Positions 31,396 through 39,511 are shown, counted from the first letter of the stretch. The stretch is DNA of 64,000 nucleotides from Clostridium chrysemydis (GCF_015234215.1 NZ_JADEKP010000001.1:992001-1056000); one strand, 5' to 3'. Notes: generated from the sequence alone by a model not told the origin. Program-made: numbers and translations.

Positions 31396-32166
31396 TTGAA
31401 AATGAAAAAACTGAATATTTCGATATCTATTATACTAGTTCTTATAACATTAGTTGGAACTACTAATGAGATAGTACCTAACTTAATCGATGGAGGATGC
31501 GTAAATTTATTGTTTAATGTAGGTGATAAACTTAATCAACAAGGCTTAACATATTGGGATGATAATTTTTATATAGGTTTTGATGTAGGTTCTAATAAAG
31601 GAGAAATTATCAAATATAGTAAAACAGGAATTAAAAGTTCATCAACTGGTAAAATTGGAATTGGTCACACCGCAGATCTTGGATTTAGAAAAAAGAATGG
31701 GATGATCTATGTAGCAAATGGAGGAGGTTCTAATCGTACTCACGTATATGAAGTAGATTTCAATAATAAGAACATTACTAAAGATATAAATTTAGAACAA
31801 TTTGGTACTGCCGCTTTATTAGCAATTGACAATGAAAAAGACAGACTTATATTACATACTTCAAAAGGTGGAGATACTGGTAATATAACCTTCAGTATAC
31901 TTGACTTTAATGGAAAATCACTAGAACAGCAATTTGATATACCTAATCAAGGGATTCCACAAGGGTTAGAATACTATAAATCAATGTTATATTATTACAC
32001 GAACAATACTATTACTTGTATTAATGTAAAAACTCATAGTATAGTTGGAAAGTTTCATATTAAAGAAAAAGGAGAAAGTGAAGGAATTACATTAGTACAA
32101 GATGGTTCTACTCCCTATATAGCAATCGGTTATAAAAAGAATAATCGGATATATTCTATTAATTAA
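31396..32166 (+). CDS. Secreted beta-propeller-like protein (element cargo)
   Basis: A 256-residue protein with a hydrophobic N-terminal signal (LNISISIILVLITLVG). The body is built of repeating strand motifs such as GLTYWDDNFYIGFDVG, GMIYVANGGGSNRTHVYEVD and GLEYYKSMLYYYTNNTITCI, suggesting a beta-propeller. Class III bacteriocins of the helveticin J kind have such a fold, but similarity here is only general. Start at TTG 31396 (AGGAAAT upstream) or ATG 31402. The frame continues open 49 codons beyond its TAA, see findings. Confidence 0.6.
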   Translation: MKMKKLNISISIILVLITLVGTTNEIVPNLIDGGCVNLLFNVGDKLNQQGLTYWDDNFYIGFDVGSNKGEIIKYSKTGIKSSSTGKIGIGHTADLGFRKKNGMIYVANGGGSNRTHVYEVDFNNKNITKDINLEQFGTAALLAIDNEKDRLILHTSKGGDTGNITFSILDFNGKSLEQQFDIPNQGIPQGLEYYKSMLYYYTNNTITCINVKTHSIVGKFHIKEKGESEGITLVQDGSTPYIAIGYKKNNRIYSIN

Positions 32167-32316
32167 ATTGTATTAAGAAAAGATAGTAATCCTAATTATG
32201 GAATTATATTCCCAGGATGCACTGTTGCTTTCGATGAGGGTACATTAGATAACGATGGATCTATAGTTAAAAAGAGTAAAAGTGGTTTTATCTCAGGTGA
32301 TAAAATAAAATATTAA
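32167..32316 (+). pseudogene. In-frame remnant after the secreted-protein stop
   Basis: Directly after the TAA at 32164-32166 the same frame stays open for 49 codons to TAA 32314-32316, encoding NPNYGIIFPGCTVAFDEGTL and SKSGFISGDKIKY. No start codon with a ribosome site was found. It may be the former C-terminus cut off by a nonsense change, or part of another lost gene. Confidence 0.35.
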
Positions 32317-32331
32317 AATAAAGATTATAAT

Positions 32332-32359
32332 AAGAACAACTACTTTAGTTGTTCTTTTG
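32332..32359 (+). terminator. Terminator embedded in the right attachment arm
   Basis: An 11-bp stem AAGAACAACTA / TAGTTGTTCTT with loop CTT, followed by TTG. The right half is also part of the attP arm, so the same bases serve two purposes. Confidence 0.65.
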
Positions 32360-32387
32360 TTCATACAGCACATGCAAAATTAATGAC
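32348..32387. other. attR of the serine-recombinase element
   Basis: The element arm GTTGTTCTTTTGTTCATACA (32348-32367), core GC (32368-32369), then host sequence ACATGCAAAATTAATGAC. The arm is the inverted counterpart of the left arm, matching at 18 of 20 positions. Confidence 0.85.
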
Positions 32388-32868
32388 TACTTACTACCCA
32401 CTTGATAAGTTGAGAAAGATAAATGGGTTAGAAAAAGCTAAGTTTGTTGATCCATATGCAGGGAGTAAAGGAAACTCAATAAGATATTTATCAGTAGCAC
32501 CGCGAAATAATGATATGAAAGTTGTAGGTGTAAATAATCTTTTTTGTGGTGGCGAAAAATCAGGATTGTTTGTTGGTCATACAGAAGCAATTACTACAGG
32601 AGCACTAGCAGGGCATAATGCTGTGCGAAGGGTATTAGGAATGCCATTGTTGCAGCTTCCTAGAAGTCTAGCTGTTGGAGATATAATAGCATTTGCAAAC
32701 GAAAGTTTAATTTTAAATAAAGGCAAACAGAAAAGATACACCTTTGCAGGTTCACTATACTTTCAAAGAATGAAAAACAATAATTTATATTCCATTAATA
32801 TAGAAGAAATTGAAGACAGAGTTAAAAAAGTTGGGTTAGAAAATATCTTTAATCTAAAATTAATCTAA
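32370..32868 (+). CDS. C-terminal fragment of the interrupted FAD-dependent oxidoreductase
   Basis: The host frame resumes as HAKLMTTYYPLDKLRKINGL and contains VVGVNNLFCGGEKSGLFVGH with TEAITTGALAGHNAVRRVLG, the C-terminal FAD-contact segment of TrmFO/GidA-like flavoproteins. Together with residues encoded at 26920-27704 it makes a 427-residue enzyme. In the present arrangement a fragment could start at ATG 32383, but there is no ribosome site and the FAD Rossmann motif is missing, so it is probably silent. A strong terminator follows. Confidence 0.85.
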
Positions 32869-32870
32869 AA

Positions 32871-32904
32871 TTATTAAAGAGCAGTTTTAACTGCTCTTTA
32901 ATAA
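32871..32904. terminator. Strong bidirectional terminator
   Basis: A perfect 16-bp stem (32871-32886 with 32889-32904) between convergent genes. Confidence 0.85.
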
Positions 32905-33134
32905 TTAATACCACATTTATTAATACACTCAACTTTATCTGAACTACAAGGTGTAACAGCATATGTCATTTTACAATTGGGACACTTGAATACTAGGGTT
33001 TTCATCTCAAAAACTTCTCCGCAGTCACATATTATACTATGATTTGTTTTAGGAGACATATTTTCAAACCCCTTTCCCCTTACTAGATCTGCTATAGACT
33101 TTCCATCAGAAATTGAACTACAATTACATGCCAT
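32898..33134 (-). CDS. Small Cys-rich zinc-ribbon protein, unknown
   Basis: A 78-residue protein with nine cysteines: CNCSS near the start, CDCGEVFEM, FKCPNCKMTYAV and CSSDKVECINKCG. The CxC/CxxC spacing fits a zinc ribbon. ATG at 33134 is preceded by AGGAG at a good distance; a GTG three codons earlier overlaps that site. Its stop lies inside the shared terminator. Possibly a small metal- or nucleic-acid-binding protein; function unknown. Confidence 0.6.
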   Translation of the reverse strand: MACNCSSISDGKSIADLVRGKGFENMSPKTNHSIICDCGEVFEMKTLVFKCPNCKMTYAVTPCSSDKVECINKCGINY

Positions 33135-33262
33135 TTTAATCACTCCTTCATCTTATTATACAATTTAACATAAGAAAAGTTTGTAACATAGGATACGTGA
33201 AGTAACTTTTAAATATATATAAGCTATGCTATTATAAATGTAAAAAAGAAGAAGGTGATACT

Positions 33263-34093
33263 ATGAAAGATACAAAAAAAATAGCTGTCATTAATGATAT
33301 ATCAGGAGTAGGAAGATGCTCTTTAACTGCATCAATACCAATAATCAGCGCACTTGGGTCCCAAGTTTTACCTGTGCCTACTTGTATATTATCAAATCAA
33401 ACTGGTTTTGATAAATTTTATTTTAAAGATTTAAGTAGTTGCCTAACTGAATATTTAAATGTTTGGCTTAATGAAAAACGGAAGTTTGATGTTATCTATA
33501 CAGGATTTATAGGTTCAATAGAGCAAATTAATCCAATAATCAATTTTGTTAAAGAGAATACGAATTCACTTATAATAACAGACCCCATACTCGGTGATGA
33601 TGGAGAAAAATATAAATTTTTTACTAATGAATTATGTAAGAAACTAAAGGAATTAATTGCATATAGTGATTTAATTACTCCAAATTTAACCGAAGCTTGT
33701 ATTTTGCTTGATTATGACTTAAATCTAAATAAATATAATATAAACGATATAAAGATAATAGCCGAAAAACTTTGCTTGCTCGGTCCATCTAAAGTTATAA
33801 TTACTGGTATAAAATCTGAATCATCAATCACAAATTTATATTTTAATAGTATAACTAAAGAATCATTTATAATAACCAATGAACTATTAGGTGGATCTTT
33901 TAGTGGTACAGGAGATTTATTTATTTCTACATATATTGGATTAACACAGCTTGGTAAAACTGATGCTGAAGCTTTAGAAATAGCCTCAAACTTTATTTAT
34001 GATTCAATAAGTTACTCTTTAAAGTATGATTTAGATCCTAAAGAAGGTGTGTCATTTGAAAAACAAATACCTTCACTTTTATCAAATGTATAA
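33263..34093 (+). CDS. Pyridoxamine/pyridoxal kinase (PdxY-like)
   Basis: A 276-residue ribokinase-fold enzyme. The N-terminus KIAVINDISGVGRCSLTASI and PVPTCILSNQTGF are typical of the B6 vitamer kinases. IITDPILGDDGEKY and ITPNLTEACILL carry substrate and magnesium contacts. The C-terminal GGSFSGTGDLF holds the anion-hole and catalytic Asp (GTGD). It likely phosphorylates pyridoxal or pyridoxamine for cofactor salvage. Stands alone with AGAAGGTGAT upstream. Confidence 0.82.
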   Translation: MKDTKKIAVINDISGVGRCSLTASIPIISALGSQVLPVPTCILSNQTGFDKFYFKDLSSCLTEYLNVWLNEKRKFDVIYTGFIGSIEQINPIINFVKENTNSLIITDPILGDDGEKYKFFTNELCKKLKELIAYSDLITPNLTEACILLDYDLNLNKYNINDIKIIAEKLCLLGPSKVIITGIKSESSITNLYFNSITKESFIITNELLGGSFSGTGDLFISTYIGLTQLGKTDAEALEIASNFIYDSISYSLKYDLDPKEGVSFEKQIPSLLSNV

Positions 34094-34133
34094 TAATTTC
34101 TAATTTGAGTAACATATTATTGGTGGTGATAAT

Positions 34134-34271
34134 ATGAATAAGAAACAGGACAAAATAAATTCAATGCAAGATTTTATTAATTTAGAAAAAACAAAAAATT
34201 ATAAGAAAAATTATGAAAATAAAAACAAAGCAACAGAAATAATTGATAACACAAATAATTCACTTAAATAA
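34134..34271 (+). CDS. Small charged Asn/Lys-rich ORF
   Basis: A 45-residue frame with a GGTGGTGAT ribosome site, starting MNKKQDKINSMQDFINLEKT. It is strongly hydrophilic, probably helical, and ends inside the stem of a terminator. Similar short Lys/Asn proteins occur among small clostridial spore or hypothetical proteins. No function assigned. Confidence 0.5.
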   Translation: MNKKQDKINSMQDFINLEKTKNYKKNYENKNKATEIIDNTNNSLK

Positions 34272-34300
34272 AGATTAGGTTTTCCTAATCTTTATTTTTG
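34266..34300 (+). terminator. Terminator after the 45-residue ORF
   Basis: A 14-bp stem AAATAAAGATTAGG / CCTAATCTTTATTT with TTTT loop. Confidence 0.8.
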
Positions 34301-34390
34301 GCATAAAAATAGTGAAAATTTATTAGATTTAAGTTATAATAGTAAAATGTGATTAAAAACAGAAATTTTTAATTTTATTAGGAGGAATAA

Positions 34391-35428
34391 ATGATAAACG
34401 CGAATAACATGCCTACAGAAGTGTTAAGTAGGGTAAATGATATATCAGAAAAAATTAATGACTTTAATTTGAAAGTTTTAAATAAAGAGTACGCAGATAA
34501 ATGTGATGAATTATTAACTTCTTTATCACAGAGTGAAAATTGTAATTTAACAAGAGGTAAAACAAATACTTGGGCAGCTGGGGTAACTCATGCTATATTT
34601 TTTGTAAATGATACTCTTAATAAAAAAGGAATACATATGGATGAACTTGCAGATTTCTTTAATGTTTCAGAAGGAACTATTGGAACAAAATCAAGAGAAA
34701 TCAGAAAAGCTTTAAAAATTGAGAAAAGCTCTACTGAGTGGAAAATAGATGAAAAAACTAGTAAGGATACTGTACCTTCTCCGAATACTGAGGATTCATC
34801 TAAAGTTATAGAAAAATTCAGTTTAGCTTTAGGACTTGATAATGTTGAAGAAGGCGCAAAATTAATACAAGAATGTAGCGAAGAGTTAGAATTAAAATTA
34901 AAAGAAAATGGAAAAGAACTAAGAGATAGCGTTTTTTCTTGTGCTGAAGGTGATTTTTATCTAACAGTTTTAGCAACGTTATCTAACTATGAATTTGCTT
35001 TAGGAAATTACAATAAAAGTTTCCAAATAGAAAAAATTTTAATTGAGTTAGATCCTGAGGATTTAAGAAATGTTAAGCATTCTATAATATTTAGAGCTTT
35101 AATGGTCCAAGATTATGAATATGTTAAAGAAATATTTGATAAGTTTAAAGATGATGATTCGCTATTTTTTAAATTTGGTAAAGTATTATATTACTTTAAT
35201 AAAGGTGATAGAAAAAATGCTAGAAAATATCTTAAAAAAGGTGTAAAACATAATTTTAAATTTATAGAATGTTTAATAGGGAACACTAAGGTTTATAATG
35301 GTGAGATTAGTTCATATACAAAAGGTAGTTTAGAAGAGGCCAGCTTATGTTTAGAGTATAGTTTACCTCTATGGACAAATGAAAAAATAGGAGCATGGTT
35401 GGTAAAAGCAATAAATAAAGTAAGGTAA
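34391..35428 (+). CDS. DUF6398 domain protein with C-terminal TPR-like repeats
   Basis: A 345-residue protein. Residues 1-125 fit DUF6398: RGKTNTWAAGVTHAIFFVND and a helix-turn-helix-like DELADFFNVSEGTIGTKSRE. After a Ser/Thr/Asp linker (residues 125-145) the rest is helical repeats (NYEFALGNYNKSFQIEKILI, GKVLYYFNKGDRKNARKYLK), like tetratricopeptide units. It may be a DNA-binding scaffold or regulator; the real role is unknown. Single-gene unit with AGGAGG upstream and a terminator downstream. Confidence 0.7.
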   Translation: MINANNMPTEVLSRVNDISEKINDFNLKVLNKEYADKCDELLTSLSQSENCNLTRGKTNTWAAGVTHAIFFVNDTLNKKGIHMDELADFFNVSEGTIGTKSREIRKALKIEKSSTEWKIDEKTSKDTVPSPNTEDSSKVIEKFSLALGLDNVEEGAKLIQECSEELELKLKENGKELRDSVFSCAEGDFYLTVLATLSNYEFALGNYNKSFQIEKILIELDPEDLRNVKHSIIFRALMVQDYEYVKEIFDKFKDDDSLFFKFGKVLYYFNKGDRKNARKYLKKGVKHNFKFIECLIGNTKVYNGEISSYTKGSLEEASLCLEYSLPLWTNEKIGAWLVKAINKVR

Positions 35429-35456
35429 TAGGATTTCCTATTACCTTTTAATTTTT
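35422..35456 (+). terminator. Terminator after the DUF6398 gene
   Basis: Stem AAGGTAATAGG / CCTATTACCTT with ATTT loop, followed by TTAATTTTTT. Confidence 0.8.
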
Positions 35457-35504
35457 TCAAATATACAATCATATATTTAAAAGAATAATTTTTTAGGAGG
35501 AGAA

Positions 35505-36434
35505 ATGTTATCTGATAGTAATATACTTCTTTATTTAGATGAATCACTTATTAAAAATATGGCTTCTCTTTATCTTGATGGATACATCGAAATACAAACC
35601 TTTAAGCGTATTTATGATATTTCTTTATCTGGAAGGTACAGATACACTGAGCGATATTTAAACTTTTATGAAGATAGAGTAACTAAAAACAAAAGAGAAG
35701 GATATAGAGATAAAATGTATTCAGATGTATATAATTTTACAGTTGGTAAGGAAAGAGAAAGTTGTATAGAAAATCGTGGAACTCAAAGAATTGAAGAAGA
35801 AACAAAAAGAATATATACAAGTTTTATGCTACATAATCATCTAATTACAGCATTAAACAAGAAGAGTTTGCTAAGTAACTTTTCAAATACAAATACTAAT
35901 GTTATTACATCTGGGCAAATAGTAACATGTAGTGCGTGCATTTTACCTGAGTCAATTTTAGATTATTTAAGTAATATTATTTCTATAATTAAATCTATAG
36001 GTTTTGAGAAGTTAAATACGCTCATAAAAAAGGAATCATTAATTAATTTTGAATCTGTTTTAAATATTTTTTTAGACATCTACGATAAATTATCATCTCA
36101 AGGAACTATTGATATAATGGCTAAATGTAAAAATAATGATTTAGTAATGACATCGATTGAAAATTGTTTTTTAAACCAACAATCACATAAGTATGATGCA
36201 CTAAATTGTGATTGTACATTTGTTGGGAAAGTGCTTCAAAATTGTAATAACAATAATAATTCAATCCATATGCTTAGGAAAACTGGAAATCAGGATTTTT
36301 ACGAAAATATGATAAACATATGTTTACCCGTGATAGAAAATCTAAAAAAGATAGGAATAAAAGTCCCAAATCCACCCAGGTTTAAAATAGAAGATAATCC
36401 TCTTCAAGTTAAACCTTTAAGTATTTATATTTAA
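35505..36434 (+). CDS. DUF6414-like protein
   Basis: A 309-residue soluble protein beginning LLYLDESLIKNMASLYLDGY, the opening pattern of the DUF6414 family, whose role is unknown. Central helices (NIISIIKSIGFEKLNTLIKK) and a C-terminal beta-rich part (FVGKVLQNCNNNNNSIHMLR) follow. No signal peptide or membrane span. An AGGAGG site precedes the ATG. It lies among one-gene units and may be horizontally acquired. Confidence 0.6.
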   Translation: MLSDSNILLYLDESLIKNMASLYLDGYIEIQTFKRIYDISLSGRYRYTERYLNFYEDRVTKNKREGYRDKMYSDVYNFTVGKERESCIENRGTQRIEEETKRIYTSFMLHNHLITALNKKSLLSNFSNTNTNVITSGQIVTCSACILPESILDYLSNIISIIKSIGFEKLNTLIKKESLINFESVLNIFLDIYDKLSSQGTIDIMAKCKNNDLVMTSIENCFLNQQSHKYDALNCDCTFVGKVLQNCNNNNNSIHMLRKTGNQDFYENMINICLPVIENLKKIGIKVPNPPRFKIEDNPLQVKPLSIYI

Positions 36435-36504
36435 AAATAGATAAATTATGCTATAAGTGATACAATTAACCAGTATAATTATATTAAAGAAAAGGAAGCT
36501 TTTT

Positions 36505-37539
36505 ATGAACAAAGATATAGTAGCTTATTATTCACTAAGAAAATTCAATCTCGTTTACAAATTAGATTATTTGATTATTGAAAAAAACAGCAAAAAAGTT
36601 TTGATTAAAGCAAAAAAAAGAATTAAAGATATTGATTTATATATTGCACATAAGCAGTCTGTATATTATATTTTGAGGAATATATTAGCATTAAAAGATT
36701 TAGGTTATTTGCCTAAAGACACAAGTATAGAAATCGGTGTGGATTGTAGTCAAATTGTAGATAAACTCAAGAGTGATTTATTAAATAAAAAATTCAGTGA
36801 AGATTCATTAAACTTCTTAATCAATAAGTTGGAGAGGGTATACTTTTTATACTCAATAAATACATTAAAATTTATATATAGAACTAAAAAGCCAAACCTA
36901 AATTTATTCATTAAATCAGAAAAAAAAGCAAAAGAGTATTCAAAGTTTATTAGAAGAAAGAGTTTACTAACAGATTTAAAAAAAGATTTAATAAATAAAC
37001 AAGATATAATTTTTTTTGACTTCGAGATGAATTGTCTTTCAGATTTTAGTAGTGTTGAAATTATAAGTATTGGAGCGGTAAAAACCAATATTTTAGGAGA
37101 AATCAAGGATGAGTTCTATAGAACAATAAAGCCAAATGGAGTTTCTGAATTATCTGAAAAATGCATTGAAATAACTGGTTTATTACAAAAGGAAATTGAT
37201 AAGTCAAATGATTTTAATTGCGTTTTCAATGAATTTTTAAAATGGGCTAATAACTCAAGCAAAGTTTTTTGCTTTTGGGGAGGTAATGATTTGAAAGTCT
37301 TAAATAACGACTATAAACGAAATTTATCTAAAAGCAAAATTGTTTTGGAAATTTTGACTAACAACTACGACTTTCAGGAAATATTTTGTAAAGATATATT
37401 AAGGCAAGAGGAGTTACTGTCAATAAAAAATGCTTTGAAATATTTTAAACTGGATTTCATAGGAAATGAACATAATGCTTTAAATGATGCAATTAATCTA
37501 TCAATAATATATAAAAAAATACATCGTAGCCTCTTCTAG
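36505..37539 (+). CDS. DEDDh 3'-5' exonuclease-domain protein
   Basis: A 344-residue protein whose C-terminal part (residues ~165-340) is an exonuclease fold: IIFFDFEMNC gives the D-x-E pair, VEIISIGAVKTN, EITGLLQKEID, FCFWGGNDLKVL and finally HNALNDAINL with the His and Asp of the DEDDh set. This resembles ERI1-like or DNA polymerase epsilon-like exonucleases. The N-terminal ~160 residues are Lys-rich and unassigned, perhaps RNase H-like or nucleic-acid binding. ATG 36505 follows AAGGAAG. Confidence 0.72.
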   Translation: MNKDIVAYYSLRKFNLVYKLDYLIIEKNSKKVLIKAKKRIKDIDLYIAHKQSVYYILRNILALKDLGYLPKDTSIEIGVDCSQIVDKLKSDLLNKKFSEDSLNFLINKLERVYFLYSINTLKFIYRTKKPNLNLFIKSEKKAKEYSKFIRRKSLLTDLKKDLINKQDIIFFDFEMNCLSDFSSVEIISIGAVKTNILGEIKDEFYRTIKPNGVSELSEKCIEITGLLQKEIDKSNDFNCVFNEFLKWANNSSKVFCFWGGNDLKVLNNDYKRNLSKSKIVLEILTNNYDFQEIFCKDILRQEELLSIKNALKYFKLDFIGNEHNALNDAINLSIIYKKIHRSLF

Positions 37540-37556
37540 GTTACGATGTATTTTTT
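37519..37556. terminator. Bidirectional terminator between convergent genes
   Basis: Stem ATACATCGTAGCCT / AGGTTACGATGTAT (one bulge) with a T-run on the plus side. Confidence 0.8.
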
Positions 37557-37980
37557 ATAGTGGATATATAAATCCAATTAATAAACCTAATAGTAATCCC
37601 CCTAATACTTCAACAGGAGTATGTCCTAGTATCTCTTTCAACTTTACGTTTGATAGGTCTATTTTATTTTGAGAAGACATTAATATATTCAAAAATTTTG
37701 CATGCTGCCCAGCAGCTCTTCTAACTCCCATAGCATCATACATAACTATTGATGCTATTACAAAAGCAAGTGCAAAGATAGGTGATTTAAAACCTTCCGT
37801 TCTCCCAATTCCTATTGCTAAAGATGTAATATATGCTGAATGTGAACTAGGCATTCCCCCAGTTTCAAAAATTATGCTTAACCTCAGTTCTTTATTAATA
37901 AAGAAACCAAATGGAACTTTTAGTAATTGAGCTAGAATTAATGCAAATAAACTTAACTCAATCAATTTGTTAAAATTCAT
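37555..37980 (-). CDS. Divergent PAP2 family protein (DUF212)
   Basis: A 141-residue membrane protein of the DUF212 family (B. subtilis YuiD-like). Signature segments: GGMPSSHSAYITSLAI, MYDAMGVRRAAGQHA and LGHTPVEVLGGLLLG, which carry the Ser, His and Arg residues recalling acid phosphatase/PAP2 enzymes. About four membrane spans. The lipid or isoprenoid phosphate substrate is unknown. Confidence 0.85.
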   Translation of the reverse strand: MNFNKLIELSLFALILAQLLKVPFGFFINKELRLSIIFETGGMPSSHSAYITSLAIGIGRTEGFKSPIFALAFVIASIVMYDAMGVRRAAGQHAKFLNILMSSQNKIDLSNVKLKEILGHTPVEVLGGLLLGLLIGFIYPL

Positions 37981-38112
37981 ATTTATGCCTCCAACTATAG
38001 TTTTATAATATTACGATAACATATAATTATATATTTTTCATTTAATAAATATGAATTTTTATTTATAAGAGATGAAATAATAAATAAAAATACTATTTTA
38101 GGAGTGATGATC

Positions 38113-38736
38113 TTGCCGATTCCAGTAATAACTTCAATAATATCTGCAATCTCAATAATTTCTGGTTCTGCACTAGGTGCATGGTGTAGTTGGGTAATAA
38201 ATAATAAAATTCATAAAATACAAATTGAGGAAGAGCACGTTCTTTTAAAAGAAAAACAGGAATTTGAGACTCTATATAAGACCAAAGAGATTTGCTCAAC
38301 TGCAAATTCAATTAAACTTGACGTTTGTACAGCTGTATTTCAAAGCATAAGGTTTCTAGAATGTAAAAATAAAAAAGATAATATTTTTATTTTTCCAATA
38401 AATAAAAACTATAGTTTTTCAATCTCTTTACTTTGTGATTATTTTAACATAAGAGAATTAAGCTATATTTATCAGTTTTATGGATTAATAGAGACTGTAA
38501 ACAATAAAATATTAATGAAAAATTATTATACAAATGAAGATAGTTTTATAAGTGAATATAAAGCCGTTATTAAAAAATTATATGGATTAAATTATGAGGA
38601 AATATTAAAACTTGATGTAAACAGTATAAGTTACGAGGAACTGATTAATAATGAATACATAAAACAAGGTTATAAAGAAATACTAAGTAAACTAGATAAT
38701 TTATGTAAATTATCTAAAATAAAAGATAATAAATAA
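38113..38736 (+). CDS. Single-span membrane protein, unknown
   Basis: A 207-residue protein from TTG 38113, which sits 8 nt after TAGGAG; a GTG and an ATG at 38104-38109 overlap that site. The N-terminus (VITSIISAISIISGSALGAW) is one membrane span, then a charged coil (IHKIQIEEEHVLLKEKQEF) and a helical cytoplasmic domain. Many phage-derived proteins have this layout, so it may be a prophage relic. No family recognised. Confidence 0.55.
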   Translation: MPIPVITSIISAISIISGSALGAWCSWVINNKIHKIQIEEEHVLLKEKQEFETLYKTKEICSTANSIKLDVCTAVFQSIRFLECKNKKDNIFIFPINKNYSFSISLLCDYFNIRELSYIYQFYGLIETVNNKILMKNYYTNEDSFISEYKAVIKKLYGLNYEEILKLDVNSISYEELINNEYIKQGYKEILSKLDNLCKLSKIKDNK

Positions 38737-38746
38737 TTATTATCTT

Positions 38747-39136
38747 TTATTTTAATAGCATCATTTTAATTTTATCTAGAGAAATTTTAGTTTTTTCTAT
38801 ATTATAAACATAATCACTAATATGATTTTTTAAATAACTTATTCCTGAATCTGTTATTGAATATATTTTTTTACTACGTTTATTTAAAAATTCATCACCA
38901 GTCCATTTTGAAAATACGTAACCATTTTTTTCAAGTTCATATAAACTTTCATATATAGTACTAGATGATATAGGAAAGGGCACCTCTATATCTTTAAAAT
39001 TTTCCTTGAAATCCATAAGTATTTTATTTCCAAAAACCATATTATTATTGGCTAGTTCCTTTAATATGTAAAGTTTGTACATCATCTTTACATTCACAAC
39101 ATTTCTAGGGGCAACAATTCTACTTCTTTTTTCCAT
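38747..39136 (-). CDS. PadR-family transcriptional regulator
   Basis: A 129-residue protein with the PadR winged-helix pattern: YILKELANNNMVFGNKILMD, then PISSSTIYESLYELEKNGYV and SKKIYSITDSGISYLKNHI. The C-terminal helix for dimerisation is short. ATG at 39136 follows AGGAGTG. It faces the small Cys/Gly-rich gene divergently, which could be its target. Confidence 0.78.
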   Translation of the reverse strand: MEKRSRIVAPRNVVNVKMMYKLYILKELANNNMVFGNKILMDFKENFKDIEVPFPISSSTIYESLYELEKNGYVFSKWTGDEFLNKRSKKIYSITDSGISYLKNHISDYVYNIEKTKISLDKIKMMLLK

Positions 39137-39222
39137 GTTTTCACTCCTTTTATAACAATTATAACACATATACTCTATCTTCTGAATATTATGAAGTATC
39201 TAAAGAAGAGGAGTTGATTCAC

Positions 39223-39414
39223 GTGTCAAGATCTTGTATGAGATGTTGTAACAACTATCCAAATAATAATTGTAATCCTTACTCAAATAGTTCATTTTGT
39301 AACGGTGGCTTTAATAGCTGTGGTTTTGGAAATAATGGATACGGTTGTGGATTTGGATTTGGTAATAATCCTTTAATATGGTTGCTTTTATTAAATAGTT
39401 TTTGTAGGTATTAG
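39223..39414 (+). CDS. Small Cys/Gly/Asn-rich protein with hydrophobic tail
   Basis: A 63-residue protein from GTG 39223, nine nt after AGAGGAG. It begins MSRSCMRCCNNYPNNNCNPY, has a GNNGYGCGFGFG stretch and ends with a hydrophobic LIWLLLLNSF. Such composition is seen in small spore-coat or surface proteins of spore formers. A sporulation role is inferred from composition only. Divergent from a PadR regulator. Confidence 0.55.
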   Translation: MSRSCMRCCNNYPNNNCNPYSNSSFCNGGFNSCGFGNNGYGCGFGFGNNPLIWLLLLNSFCRY

Positions 39415-39418
39415 TATA

Positions 39419-39450
39419 AATAAGGATGTGACAATTGTCACATCCTTATT
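39419..39450. terminator. Perfect-palindrome terminator
   Basis: A perfect palindrome of 32 bp with AT-rich ends, following the small Cys-rich gene. Confidence 0.8.
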
Positions 39451-39511
39451 TAACTTGTAAAAATTTTTAACTAAAGATATAATCATATTGAATATTGTAC
39501 TGGAGGAAATT

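Larger units (their letters stand above)
27705..32369. mobile_element. 4,665-bp large-serine-recombinase element inserted in an oxidoreductase gene
   Basis: The ends are defined by the split gene. attL (around GC 27703-27704) and attR (around GC 32368-32369) share exactly the dinucleotide GC, as expected for serine-integrase crossover. Joining the outer flanks restores an open frame. Joining the inner flanks gives a palindromic attP whose 20-bp arms match at 18 positions. Contents: a membrane protein gene (+), a small membrane protein and the recombinase (-), a 54-residue ORF (+) and a secreted protein gene (+). No conjugation or replication genes are seen. Confidence 0.9.

Noticed and set aside
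27705-32369. Reading the inverted ends as terminal inverted repeats of a DDE transposon
   Set aside because: No DDE transposase is present, there is no longer target duplication, and a large serine recombinase with a 2-bp shared core explains the ends as att half-sites.
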